In this document: piece after piece, positions 51,104-60,242 of the stretch
Layout of the letters: the number at the start of each line of letters is the position of its first letter
Position numbering within the stretch: the stretch's first letter is position 1
Source of the DNA: Arthrobacter sp. 31Y
GTDB taxonomy: Bacteria > Actinomycetota > Actinomycetes > Actinomycetales > Micrococcaceae
NCBI RefSeq assembly: GCF_000526335.1
Contig: NZ_JAFW01000001.1
Location: forward strand, 4,650,001-4,714,000
Reading direction: 5' to 3'
Length of the DNA: 64,000 nt
Notes under the pieces: generated by a model
Database searches by the model: none
Seen by the model: the letters and a program-made list of their open reading frames with translations, nothing else
Told to the model about the DNA's origin: nothing
Translations under genes and position numbers: made by a program

Positions 51104-52488
51104 TATTCCGGTGTGGCGATGGAGATGGTCTCTTGGTATTCCGGGACGCGGGCCTTCCAACCCAGTTCGTGTTTGATGCGGAGGCGAAGCGCGTCAGATG
51201 CATCCGGCTCTCCATGGGTGATGTACGTCATTCGTGGTGCTTGGGGGGCTGAATGCATCCATCGGATGATGGCGTCCGAGTCGGCATGTGCGCTGAATCC
51301 TCCCAGCTGGACCACCTCGGCCCTGATCTTGATGTCTTGTCCATAGATCCTCAGTTCGCGCGATCCCGCCGCCAGCGCTGCACCTCTGGTGCCGGCGGCC
51401 TGGTATCCGCTCAGGACAATAGCGTTTTTGGGGTCATTGCCGTACGCCTCGATGTGATGCAGTATGCGTCCACCCGTTAACATCCCGCTTGCGGAGATGA
51501 TGATCATGGGGCCACCCCTGAGGTTGAGTAGCTTGGAATCGTCCGCTGTCCGGGTCATGGTCGCAACCCGGTACATGTCGTTGAATTCATCCGGGCGAAG
51601 GCGGTGTTCGTCCGGATGCTGCTGGTACATATAGGAAGCATCGATGGCCATGGGGCTGTTGAGGTACACGGGAATAGTCGGAATGGCTCCTCCCTTGCGC
51701 AACCGCGCCAACTGCAGCATGAGTGTTTCAGCCCGCCCAACGGCGAATGCCGCGATCAGAACGACTCCTCCCCGCTTGGCCACCCTGGAAATCACCTCGC
51801 CGAGCTCGGTTTCGGGGCTTCCGGCTGGATGGGTCCTGTTGCCGTAGGTGGACTCCGTTACCAACACGTCGACGGCCTCAAGCTCCCGGGGAGGATACAT
51901 GAGCGGGTCGTCGTCGCGGCCCAGGTCGCCGCTGAAATGAATGGAGTTGCCGCCCACTCGGATCTGTAGCTGCGCCGCTCCCAGGATGTGACCGGCCGGC
52001 ACGAAAGTGGCCTCGACGCCGCTGCCGAGGTCCAGGGCCTCGTCGAACTCAGCGGGGCGGAAACTATTGAGCGACTTCACTGCATCTGCCGCCGTATACA
52101 GGGGCAAGGCAGGAGTGTGGATGGACGATCCACGGTGGTCGGCGTACCTGGCCTCTTCTTCCTGCAGGTGTCCGCTGTCTGGCAGCAGGAGTTTGCACAG
52201 TTCGGTGGTCCCGTGTGTGGCATGGACGGGACCTCTGAACCCATCCCTCACGAGCCTGGGAACGTACCCTGTGTGGTCCAAGTGGGCATGCGTCAGCAAG
52301 ACAGCGTCGATGGATGCAGGGGAGACAGGAAAAGGCTGCCTGTTCCGTAAGCGGAGGCGTTTGTAGCCTTGGAACAGCCCGCAGTCGACCAAGATTCGTG
52401 TTCCGTGGAAGTCCACAAGGTAGCGGGAGCCAGTTACGGTATCCGTGGCGCCAAGAAAGCGCAGCGTTGCGGGGTTTTTGGTGGCCAT
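51103..52488 (-). CDS. Metallo-beta-lactamase/beta-CASP ribonuclease
   Basis: 461 residues. Zinc motif LLTHAHLDHTGY (His67, His69, Asp71, His72), further ligands in AGHILGAAQ and SGDLGRDDD, then the beta-CASP insert and the RMM motif region (GFSAHADSD). This is the CPSF73/Ysh1-like prokaryotic family that cuts RNA endo- or exonucleolytically. It starts ATG 52488. Its place among dormancy genes suggests RNA turnover in growth arrest, an inference. Confidence 0.9.
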   Translation of the reverse strand: MATKNPATLRFLGATDTVTGSRYLVDFHGTRILVDCGLFQGYKRLRLRNRQPFPVSPASIDAVLLTHAHLDHTGYVPRLVRDGFRGPVHATHGTTELCKLLLPDSGHLQEEEARYADHRGSSIHTPALPLYTAADAVKSLNSFRPAEFDEALDLGSGVEATFVPAGHILGAAQLQIRVGGNSIHFSGDLGRDDDPLMYPPRELEAVDVLVTESTYGNRTHPAGSPETELGEVISRVAKRGGVVLIAAFAVGRAETLMLQLARLRKGGAIPTIPVYLNSPMAIDASYMYQQHPDEHRLRPDEFNDMYRVATMTRTADDSKLLNLRGGPMIIISASGMLTGGRILHHIEAYGNDPKNAIVLSGYQAAGTRGAALAAGSRELRIYGQDIKIRAEVVQLGGFSAHADSDAIIRWMHSAPQAPRMTYITHGEPDASDALRLRIKHELGWKARVPEYQETISIATPE

Positions 52489-52618
52489 GACGATGCTCCA
52501 TCCTTAAGGCAGGGTACGGCTCCACGGGGTGAACCAAGGCCGGGCCGTTGAGGGCTGCTCACCGCAATGAGGCCGTTGGCGCCGCGCGGTGACGCGGCGC
52601 CAATGAGTGATTTGATGA

Positions 52619-52981
52619 TTACGGTGTAGACGCCACGTGGTGGTGCCTGTATTCCTCAGTGCTTGGCCTGATCGCCAGCGCGGTCACCACCAAAGCCACC
52701 GCACCCGGGATCCAGGCACTCCATGCAGCGCCCGTCGCGGAGGTGAAGCCACCCACCCAAGGAGCCAGGAGGAGGGCTACTGCCACGATCGCCTGGGCCC
52801 ACTCAGCGGCGGGCATTCCGGGCATCGCCAGGTTCACCGCTCCTCCAATGACCAGCAAGAGGCCCAACGTGACCATGATCGCCGTCGACGACCCGGTTTG
52901 TGTGGTCCATAGAACAGACAGAGCTGCATATGCGCCGGCAGCGATCACGGTGTAGTCCTGCCAACGCGTCCATTTCTTCAT
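52619..52981 (-). CDS. SPW-repeat membrane protein
   Basis: 120 residues from ATG 52981 with GGAG upstream. Four helices. The two-repeat pattern (WTRWQDYTVIAAGAYAALSV and WAQAIVAVALLLAPWVGGF) is that of SPW-repeat proteins of unknown function. It is divergent from the response regulator and shares its box. Confidence 0.78.
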   Translation of the reverse strand: MKKWTRWQDYTVIAAGAYAALSVLWTTQTGSSTAIMVTLGLLLVIGGAVNLAMPGMPAAEWAQAIVAVALLLAPWVGGFTSATGAAWSAWIPGAVALVVTALAIRPSTEEYRHHHVASTP

Positions 52982-53085
52982 GGGGATCGATACTCCTTCA
53001 TTTTGTTCGATGCCGGGTCCGCCCACCTTCTGCGAGCGGTTTCGGGTCTCCCGTTCTTCCAGCGTCGTTACAAAGGCACGTTCCC

Positions 53086-53104
53086 AACAGGGCCTAAAGT
53101 CACA
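53086..53104 (+). promoter_or_regulatory. DosR-like box before response regulator
   Basis: AACAGGGCCTAAAGTCACA, one base different from the box at 41475. It lies between the SPW gene and the response regulator, consistent with autoregulation. Confidence 0.7.
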
Positions 53105-53221
53105 CGCGCCGGCAGGGTCCTTGGGCCCTTGTGGGCAGGGCAGGCAGTCGGCAAGAATTTGGCAGAGCCGCCAACACAAAGCTCTCGATATTGCGGCCAT
53201 CGACCGCCGGACAGGAGAATC

Positions 53222-53920
53222 ATGGATCGCCCAGAAACAGCCGGTCAAACCACCGGCGTTTCCCCCGGAGAACCAATCCGCGTTTTCATCCTCGACGACC
53301 ACGAGTTGGTTCGCAGAGGCCTCCAGGAACTTTTGGAAGGCGAAGGTTTCGTGGTTGTCGGCATGTCCGGTTCGGCGGAAGAAGCGACGCGCCGGATTCC
53401 CGCATTGCGTCCCGATGTCGCTGTTCTGGACGCACGGTTGCCCGACGGCACCGGAATCGAGGTGTGCCGGGACGTTCGCTCCGTCGACCCTGGATTGAAT
53501 TGCCTGATCTTGACAAGCTACGACGACGAACAGGCCCTCCGCGCCGCTGTTCTTGCCGGAGCCGCAGGTTACATCCTGAAGGAAATCGGGGGCACAGACC
53601 TGCTGGGCGCCTTACGAAAAGCCGCCCACGGCGAGTCGTTGTTCGACGACGCCGTCAAGACGAGAATCATCCAAGGCCTCACGGCGCCAAAGAGGCAGGA
53701 TCCCAGGACAGCTTCCCTCACGCCGCAGGAACGCCGTGTCCTTGAATATGTTGGTCAAGGCATGACCAACCGCCAGATCGGCGAAGAAATGCTCTTGGCA
53801 GAGAAGACGGTGAAGAACTACGTCTCGTCCCTGCTGGCCAAACTGGGGTTTGAACGCCGAACCCAGGCGGCGGTGTTCATGGCTCAAGCACCTGAAGAGG
53901 ATGCCGGTTCCCTGCGCTGA
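53222..53920 (+). CDS. DosR/DevR-like NarL-family response regulator
   Basis: 232 residues from ATG 53222 with AGGAGAATC upstream. Intact receiver: Asp25 and Asp26 (FILDDHE), phosphoacceptor Asp70 (VLDARLPDG), Lys120 (YILKE). The LuxR-type HTH is near 165-220 (LTPQERRVLEYVGQGMTNRQ, LLAEKTVKNYVSSLLAKLG), with the KTVKNYVS recognition helix of DosR. It most likely binds the AACAGGGCC-type boxes across this window. It is tail-to-tail with the kinase gene, 4 bp apart. Confidence 0.88.
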   Translation: MDRPETAGQTTGVSPGEPIRVFILDDHELVRRGLQELLEGEGFVVVGMSGSAEEATRRIPALRPDVAVLDARLPDGTGIEVCRDVRSVDPGLNCLILTSYDDEQALRAAVLAGAAGYILKEIGGTDLLGALRKAAHGESLFDDAVKTRIIQGLTAPKRQDPRTASLTPQERRVLEYVGQGMTNRQIGEEMLLAEKTVKNYVSSLLAKLGFERRTQAAVFMAQAPEEDAGSLR

Positions 53921-53924
53921 AGGA

Positions 53925-55634
53925 TCAGCTGAGCGGGACAGACCATGTCATTGATGTCCCGTTACCAGGTGCGCTGGTGATGGTACTGGTGCCGTTCATT
54001 TCCTTTGCGCGCAGAGCTATGTTGGCCAGGCCGTTTCCCGGGGCAGGATCCGCAAATCCGCATCCGTCGTCCACTACTTCCAGGGTCAGACGTCCCTCGG
54101 CCACTGATATTGAAACGTTGATGGATTGAGCTCCTGAGTGCCGCACGGCATTGCTGAGGCCTTCAGATACGACAGCAAGCAGGTGTTTGATGATGGCTTC
54201 GTCATCTACCGAGTCAACGGCGCCAGCCAGCGTCAGATGTGGCGCGTACGGCAGGGACTTGGCACCGGCCTGGATCGACTGCAGGATGCGGCCGCTCAAC
54301 GACTCCTGCTCACGTGTACTGGCCTGCAGCGAATAGATGGTGTTGCGGAGATCGCGGATACTTGTGTCCAGCTCTTCGGTCACAGAGTCGATCCTGCTCA
54401 AGGCGGCCTCGCCGGTTGTGAAACGCCGGAGGCTTTGGAGGCTCAGCCCAGCTGCAAACAGCCGTTGTATGACCAGATCATGGAGATCCCGTGCGATCCT
54501 GTCCCTGTCGGAGAACACCACCACTTGTTCCCGGAGCCGGTGAATCCGTTCCAGCGCCAGCGCCAGGGCCACGTGGGAACCGAAGACTGCCCCCATCTCC
54601 ACATCGGTCTTTGAAAAATTGCCTGTACCGGGATCGCGGGCAAGGACCAACAGACCGTGGTGGGCTCCTTGGGCACTGAGGTCGATGATCAACAGTTTGG
54701 CCGACGCCCCTTCGCTGGCGAGGCCGAGTAGATCCTTGGAGTCATCAAGGCAAGTGGGCTTCCCGGTGCTTGCGACGCCCTGCACTTCCGTGGCTTCCAT
54801 CGCCAACGACGCGCCGGCGAATTCAGCGCCGCGGGCTCCAGCCGTGCCCGCCACTACATAGGGCTCATGAGGAGATGGAACCAGGATCAGGGCCAGATGG
54901 GAACCAGATTCCCGGAGGGCCCTCGCCGCGATCAGGTCCAAGGCCGAGTTCTCGGCCTGCCCCAGTTGGTCGGCGCCGAGCATTCTTCCAGTAACGTCCA
55001 TGCAGGCTTCAAGCCAAGAGGAGCGGCGGCGGGCATCCTCATAGAGCCGGGCATTCTCGATCGCCACGCCGGCCGCAGCGGCCAACGCCACGGCCAAGTC
55101 CTCGTCCTCCGGTGTGAAGTCTCCGCCGCCTTCTTTTTCGGTCAGGTAGAGATTCCCGAACACCACATCCCTTACCCGCACCGGGACTCCGAGGAACGAC
55201 TTCATGGGAGGGTGGTGCTGCGGGAATCCGTAGGCTTTGGGATGGTGGCCGAGGTCGTGGAGGCGCAGCGGCGCCGGCTCTGTGATGAGCAGTCCGAGGA
55301 CACCGTGTCCAGTAGGGAGTGGGCCGATGCGTTGGGCGAGCTCGCCGTCTATACCTACCGTGATGAAGTGACTGAGAGCGTTGTCCTCCCCGATGACACC
55401 CAAGGCGCCATAGCGCGCCTGAAGCAGCCTGCATGCCGAGGTCACCACGCGGTCCAGCACCGCTTCGAGGCTCAGGTCTTCTGCCACGGCCACAACCGCT
55501 TCGAGCAAACCCCGTGTTCTTTCCTGCGCCTGGAGAAGCTCTCCGGCGCGGCCAACAAAGTCCTTCAGGAGGTCTTCAATCCGAATCCGCGGCACAACAT
55601 TGGGCTGGGGCTCAGGTGCTTCTGAGTCGTTCAC
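53925..55634 (-). CDS. DosS/DevS-like GAF sensor histidine kinase
   Basis: 569 residues against 578 for mycobacterial DevS. GAF-A (about 55-195) has HHPKAYGFPQHHPPMKSFLG and VFGNLYLTEK; His141 stands where DevS places its heme-ligating His. GAF-B is at about 225-360. The dimerisation box RDRIARDLHDLVIQRLFA carries phospho-His385. HATPase motifs are EGLSNAVRHSG and DDGCGF. By family it would sense O2, NO or CO through heme, or redox state, and phosphorylate the regulator next door. The start is GTG 55634 with AAAGGA upstream. Confidence 0.88.
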   Translation of the reverse strand: MNDSEAPEPQPNVVPRIRIEDLLKDFVGRAGELLQAQERTRGLLEAVVAVAEDLSLEAVLDRVVTSACRLLQARYGALGVIGEDNALSHFITVGIDGELAQRIGPLPTGHGVLGLLITEPAPLRLHDLGHHPKAYGFPQHHPPMKSFLGVPVRVRDVVFGNLYLTEKEGGGDFTPEDEDLAVALAAAAGVAIENARLYEDARRRSSWLEACMDVTGRMLGADQLGQAENSALDLIAARALRESGSHLALILVPSPHEPYVVAGTAGARGAEFAGASLAMEATEVQGVASTGKPTCLDDSKDLLGLASEGASAKLLIIDLSAQGAHHGLLVLARDPGTGNFSKTDVEMGAVFGSHVALALALERIHRLREQVVVFSDRDRIARDLHDLVIQRLFAAGLSLQSLRRFTTGEAALSRIDSVTEELDTSIRDLRNTIYSLQASTREQESLSGRILQSIQAGAKSLPYAPHLTLAGAVDSVDDEAIIKHLLAVVSEGLSNAVRHSGAQSINVSISVAEGRLTLEVVDDGCGFADPAPGNGLANIALRAKEMNGTSTITSAPGNGTSMTWSVPLS

Positions 55635-55737
55635 CAGTTCCTTTCGAAGAATGCTGGAAATCCTGTGGGGACCGAACGGCGCCCTGTTGCCAGACTACTC
55701 TGGCGCCCCCCGCGGCAGCCATGGACATTGCGCATGT

Positions 55738-55756
55738 GGGCCTTTGTGCCCTGTTG
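55738..55756 (-). promoter_or_regulatory. DosR-like box before PPOX pair
   Basis: Minus strand reads ACAACAGGGCACAAAGGCCC. A second imperfect copy GGGACCTACGGTCT lies at 55769-55782. Both are between the kinase gene and the PPOX gene pair. Confidence 0.6.
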
Positions 55757-55786
55757 TCCCCGCGCAGCGGGACCTACGGTCTAACC

Positions 55787-56257
55787 ATGACGAACAAACC
55801 CGCGGTTCCGGAAGCTGAGATCCTGGACAACAAACAGTGTTGGGAGCTGCTGCGCAGCGTTTCTGTGGGCCGCCTCGCAGTCTGGGCGCAGGACCATCCG
55901 GACATCTTTCCCATTAACTACAAAGCAGACCACGGCACGCTTGTCTTCCGCACCGGCGAGGGGAGCAAGCTCCACGCCGCCCTCACCTCCACACCGGTGG
56001 CGCTGGAAGCTGACGGAGTAGACCCACAGTCGGGAGTCGCGTGGAGTGTGGTGGTCAAAGGATCAGCAGCGAGCATCAAACTGACCCAGGAAGTGCTGGA
56101 AACCGTTGGTCTGTTGCTTTTCCCTTGGCAGGCCGGGCGGAAGGATCATTTTGTCCGGATCGTCCCTACCTCGTTGACTGGCCGCCGCTTCAAGGTGACT
56201 CCACCGTTGTCGTGGTGGAGTCCGCTCGACGATGCCACCCGGGCGGGATTGGAATGA
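55787..56257 (+). CDS. PPOX split-barrel flavoprotein
   Basis: 156 residues from ATG 55787. VGRLAVWAQDHPDIFPINY, LVFRTGEGSKLHAAL, AWSVVVKGSA, LLFPWQAG and TGRRFKV. Closest in length and ending to the paralogue at 37395 (both end DDATRAGLE or NDATRAGLE). Its stop overlaps the next PPOX start as ATGA. Confidence 0.86.
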   Translation: MTNKPAVPEAEILDNKQCWELLRSVSVGRLAVWAQDHPDIFPINYKADHGTLVFRTGEGSKLHAALTSTPVALEADGVDPQSGVAWSVVVKGSAASIKLTQEVLETVGLLLFPWQAGRKDHFVRIVPTSLTGRRFKVTPPLSWWSPLDDATRAGLE

Positions 56258-56718
56258 CGCCCAACCCGAGTACCGCCGTCGAACGGCTGGCTCCGGACGA
56301 ATGCTGGGACCTGCTGGCGCAGACCAACGTTGGCCGCTTGGCCGTCCTGGTGGACGGACATCCCGACATCTTTCCAGTGAACTATGTGCTGGACGGTGAC
56401 AGCATCGTGTTCCGAACCGGGGTAGGCACCAAATTTTGGAATGCACTGACCACCCCCTGCGCTCTGGAAAGTGATGGCTATGAGGCCGCCAAAGGCAAGG
56501 CGTGGAGCGTCGTTATCCGCGGACAAACGCACCTGATACTGGACCGGCAGGAAAGAGCCGACGTCGACGCCTTGGGACTGGATCCCTGGCAACCAGGCAC
56601 CAAGGACTGCTACCTGAGGCTGTCTCCCGATGCCGTCACGGGGCGGCGCTTCAAGACCAAACGGCCAGACCTCTGGGGGACCCCCTTGAATGACGCCCGC
56701 CTGGGCGTGTTCCACTAG
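56254..56718 (+). CDS. PPOX split-barrel flavoprotein
   Basis: 154 residues from ATG 56254. NVGRLAVLVDGHPDIFPVNY, IVFRTGVGTKFWNAL, AWSVVIRGQ, DPWQPGTKD and TGRRFKT. A tandem duplicate of the preceding gene by pattern, translationally coupled to it. Confidence 0.86.
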   Translation: MTPNPSTAVERLAPDECWDLLAQTNVGRLAVLVDGHPDIFPVNYVLDGDSIVFRTGVGTKFWNALTTPCALESDGYEAAKGKAWSVVIRGQTHLILDRQERADVDALGLDPWQPGTKDCYLRLSPDAVTGRRFKTKRPDLWGTPLNDARLGVFH

Positions 56719-56767
56719 CGCAAACGCCCGGTGTTTCAGCCAGGCACTAAAAGGACGGACTAACACA

Positions 56768-57835
56768 ATGAAGGCACTCGTCTACGGTGGTCCCGGCGAA
56801 AAGTCCTGGACAGACGTACCGGATCCCGTCATCCTGCACCCCACGGACGCAATTGTGCGCATCGACACCACCACCATATGCGGTACGGATCTGCACATCC
56901 TCAAAGGAGATGTCCCGGCTGTCCAGCCGGGTCGTATCCTCGGGCACGAGGGAGTGGGGACCGTCACCGAAGTTGGAAGTTCGGTCAGTTCACTCAGCCC
57001 GGGGGATCGGGTCATCATCTCCTGTATCAAGTCATGTGGACACTGCGGCAACTGTAGGAAGGGACTGTTTTCGCACTGTCTCGGTGACGAAGGACAAGCT
57101 GGAACCGGTTGGATCTTCGGCCACCTCATCGACGGTACCCAGGCCGAATCCGTTCGGGTTCCCTACGCCGAGAACTCCCTGCACAAACTGCCCCACGGCG
57201 TCACCGACGACGAAGCCGTGATGCTCTCAGACATCCTGCCCACGGCCTTCGAAATCGGAGTCCAGGCCGGGCACGTGGCGCCGGGAGATGTCGTGGCCAT
57301 CGTAGGGGCAGGACCCATTGGCCTGGCGGCCATGGCAACAGCAGGACTCCACGGTGCAGCCACCGTGGTGGCCATAGATCCAGACGAGGGCCGTCTCGCC
57401 AAGTCCCGCGACTTCGGAGCCACGCACACGGTCAATCCCAGCAACCCCGAATGGATTGCAGACGTTCTCGCCCTCACTGATGGTGCCGGGGTGGACGTGG
57501 CCATGGAAGCCGTTGGTGTACCGGAGACTTTTGACATGGCCTTGCGCTTGGTCCGCCCTGGCGGCCACGTAGCCAACATCGGGGTCCACGGAAAGCCCGT
57601 CCAGCTGCCCCTCCAGGACCTGTGGATTCAGAACATCAACATCAGCATGGGACTGGTCAATACCAACACCACCCCAATGCTGCTTCGCTTGGTGGCCCAA
57701 CACAAGCTCCCTGCGGACAAGTTCGCTACTCATCATTTCGGGTTGGAGCAGATCATGGATGCTTATGACACGTTCTCGCGAGCTGCGCAAACAGGGGCCC
57801 TGAAGGTGGTTCTCAGCCGAAACCCTCATGACTGA
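56768..57835 (+). CDS. Zinc-dependent alcohol dehydrogenase
   Basis: 355 residues from ATG 56768. Catalytic zinc site TTICGTDLHILKGDVP and GHEGVG; structural cluster CIKSCGHCGNCRKGLFSHC; NAD fold GAGPIGLAA. MKALVYGGPGEKSWTDVPDP places it with the class often called formaldehyde- or 2,3-butanediol-type alcohol dehydrogenases. It could dispose of reducing equivalents at low oxygen. Its end overlaps the P-type ATPase start by 8 bp. Confidence 0.9.
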   Translation: MKALVYGGPGEKSWTDVPDPVILHPTDAIVRIDTTTICGTDLHILKGDVPAVQPGRILGHEGVGTVTEVGSSVSSLSPGDRVIISCIKSCGHCGNCRKGLFSHCLGDEGQAGTGWIFGHLIDGTQAESVRVPYAENSLHKLPHGVTDDEAVMLSDILPTAFEIGVQAGHVAPGDVVAIVGAGPIGLAAMATAGLHGAATVVAIDPDEGRLAKSRDFGATHTVNPSNPEWIADVLALTDGAGVDVAMEAVGVPETFDMALRLVRPGGHVANIGVHGKPVQLPLQDLWIQNINISMGLVNTNTTPMLLRLVAQHKLPADKFATHHFGLEQIMDAYDTFSRAAQTGALKVVLSRNPHD

Positions 57836-59780
57836 CCAGCGGACGATGACACAAGGTCTGCTGCACTCGGCCTTGCGTTTTCCGTTAGTGACAGCAACCG
57901 TGGTGGTGCTCGCCACCGTCGCGGTCCTGGCAGTCACCGGACTAATACCGGCAGCCCAAGGGCTGGCGAGCATTTTTGCCCTCGGTGTCGCCCTCTACCG
58001 GGCCGGCACCATGATCAAAGGGCTCCTGCACGGACGCTGGGGCATAGACCTCCTAGCCGTGATGGCCATTTGCTCAACTGTTGCAGTGGGGGAGTACCTG
58101 GCATCCCTGATCGTGGTGCTGATGCTGGCAGGCGGCGAAGCGCTGGAACAATTCGCCCAAGGCCGCGCTACCAAGGAGCTCCGTGCACTCCTGGACCGGT
58201 CCCCACGGAACGCGCACCGGGAACGGCCCGGCCTGCCCGTGGAGGATATCTTGGTGGATGCCGTGGCGCCGGGCGACGTGCTGCTGGTCAGACCGTCAGA
58301 GTTGGTGCCGGTGGACGGTATCTTGATGTCCAACGTCGGAATCTTTGACGAGTCAGCGCTGACGGGCGAAAGCCTGCCTGCTGAGCGAACCCGGGGCGAA
58401 CTGCTGCTCAGCGGTTCGATCAACGGGGCCGATGCTGTGCGTATGAAGGCCACGGCCACCGCAGCGCATTCGCAGTACAGCCAAATAGTTGCCTTGGTTC
58501 AAGAAGCCGCGGCAAGCCGCGCGCCGACAGTACGGCTCGCCGACAGATATGCTGTGCCGTTCACTCTGGTCGCCTTGGTGCTGGCCGGTGCTGCTTGGTT
58601 CTTCAGCCAGGATCCGGGACGGTTCGCTGAGGTTCTGGTGGTAGCCACCCCATGCCCATTGTTGATAGCTGCACCTGTCGCTTTCCTTGCGGGGACCAGC
58701 AGGGCCGCACATGCCGGCATCATTATCAAAAACGCCGGGACGCTGGAGCAACTCAGCGGAGTCAAGACCGCCGTCTTCGACAAGACCGGGACCCTCACCC
58801 AAGGCAACCCCTCCCTGGCCGGGATCCGGGTGGCCCCAGCATCGAATCTGTCCGAAGACGCCCTACTGCACTTGGCGGCCTCCGCTGAGCAGTATTCCAC
58901 CCACGTCCTGGCTGCTTCAGTGATCGCAGAAGCCCGAGCGCGCGGCCTGGCGCTGGTACCGGCAACGAGCGCGAGCGAACATGCAACCAACGGTGTCACG
59001 GCCGACTGCGGAAACCACCACGTGGTGGTCGGTAAACCTGCTTACGTCGGTTCCCTGGTGAGCGGCTTCGACATGACGGCACTGCCCGGAGGCCATCTCG
59101 GGATTTACGTCGGGGTGGATGGTCGGTTTGCCGGCACTCTGATCATGAGCGATCCATTGCGCCCAAATGCGAAGGACACCCTGACGGAACTTCGGAGGCT
59201 CGGGGTTGCGGAGACGATGCTCCTGACCGGAGACGCTGCAACGACAGCCCAACACATCGCTGCGGAGGCGGGCATCAGCAATGTCATGGCCGAATGCCTG
59301 CCTGCTGACAAAGTTACTGCCGTCGCGGCCCTTCCGCTCAGGCCCGTGATGATGGTGGGCGACGGCGTCAACGACGCTCCGGTGCTGGCAGCGGCCGACG
59401 TCGGTATCGCCATGGGGGCCAAAGGTGCCACTGCGGCCAGCGAGTCGGCGGACGTGGTGATTATGGTCGACGACCTGTCCAAAGCCGCGGCCGCGGTTGG
59501 CATCGGGCAGCGGACCCTTCGAATCGCACGGACCAGCATTTGGACTGGGATACTGCTGAGCCTCGGCCTGATGGTGATGGCCTCGTTAGGCATGATTCCG
59601 GCCGTCGCCGGGGCGCTGCTGCAGGAGCTGGTGGATCTTGCCACTATTCTCAATGCACTCAGGGCTTTGGGTCCTGGACGGTCTGTTGCGTCAGTGCAGA
59701 TTGCGGAGGGCCGTGGGGTCAATACCGCTCCGGCTCATCACCGAGTTCAAAGTGGCGGCCATGGACCCGGGTTGGAGTGA
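57828..59780 (+). CDS. Heavy-metal P1B-type ATPase with TPC motif
   Basis: 650 residues. Phosphorylation site FDKTGTLTQG (Asp318), actuator ALTGES, hinge GDGVNDAPVL. The membrane metal motif is ATPCPLLIA, with Thr where Zn/Cd/Cu pumps have Cys (CPC). No N-terminal metal-binding domain is present. TPC is rare and has been linked to nickel/iron-type P1B pumps, so Zn or Cu export should not be assumed. The last 20 codons overlap the convergent PPOX gene by 62 bp. Confidence 0.87.
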   Translation: MTDQRTMTQGLLHSALRFPLVTATVVVLATVAVLAVTGLIPAAQGLASIFALGVALYRAGTMIKGLLHGRWGIDLLAVMAICSTVAVGEYLASLIVVLMLAGGEALEQFAQGRATKELRALLDRSPRNAHRERPGLPVEDILVDAVAPGDVLLVRPSELVPVDGILMSNVGIFDESALTGESLPAERTRGELLLSGSINGADAVRMKATATAAHSQYSQIVALVQEAAASRAPTVRLADRYAVPFTLVALVLAGAAWFFSQDPGRFAEVLVVATPCPLLIAAPVAFLAGTSRAAHAGIIIKNAGTLEQLSGVKTAVFDKTGTLTQGNPSLAGIRVAPASNLSEDALLHLAASAEQYSTHVLAASVIAEARARGLALVPATSASEHATNGVTADCGNHHVVVGKPAYVGSLVSGFDMTALPGGHLGIYVGVDGRFAGTLIMSDPLRPNAKDTLTELRRLGVAETMLLTGDAATTAQHIAAEAGISNVMAECLPADKVTAVAALPLRPVMMVGDGVNDAPVLAAADVGIAMGAKGATAASESADVVIMVDDLSKAAAAVGIGQRTLRIARTSIWTGILLSLGLMVMASLGMIPAVAGALLQELVDLATILNALRALGPGRSVASVQIAEGRGVNTAPAHHRVQSGGHGPGLE

Positions 59781-60141
59781 TCTCCACGTAGGTGTATTTG
59801 CGGGTCGGAATCCACGGCTTCAGGGGCAGCTTGTCGGCCTCGTCGATCTCCGATTGTGACTCGATCACTCTGGCAGTCCCCTTAAGGACAACACTCCAGG
59901 CTTCGGCGTCGACGATCTCCTCCACTTCGAAGGCGACCTTCTCATTGACGGTCAGCTCAGCGAGCTTTGTTCCCGGGTTCGTCCTCAGCAGCAGCCGCTG
60001 CTCGTGGGCGATGAAATTCAGGGGGTAGATGTCTGGCTCGCCCAGGACGCTGACAGCCAAGCGACCATGCTGATTCCGTTCCAGGACTTTCCATGAGTCC
60101 GCTTCGGATAGGACAGTTCCGGGGCGTTCGTCGGTTTCCAT
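59719..60141 (-). CDS. PPOX split-barrel flavoprotein
   Basis: 140 residues. QHGRLAVSVLGEPDIYPLNF, LLLRTNPGTKLAELT, AWSVVLKGTARVI, KPWIPTRKYTYVEI and VHGRHFEL. Fifth paralogue of the window. It is divergent from phosphate acetyltransferase, with a DosR-like box between them. Confidence 0.86.
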   Translation of the reverse strand: METDERPGTVLSEADSWKVLERNQHGRLAVSVLGEPDIYPLNFIAHEQRLLLRTNPGTKLAELTVNEKVAFEVEEIVDAEAWSVVLKGTARVIESQSEIDEADKLPLKPWIPTRKYTYVEITPTRVHGRHFELGDEPERY

Positions 60142-60242
60142 GGGTCTTTGTCTCCTGGGTGGGGTGGTGGCTGCTGGCGAATCGCCACGTCACCGATGGG
60201 TTCGATGCTCCCGAGCCTATGGCTGGCTCCCGGCCCGCAACA

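Noticed and set aside
52540..52570. GGGCCGTTGAGGGCT upstream of the RNase gene as a DosR-like box
   Set aside because: The right half does not fit AGTCCC or GGCCC; not counted.
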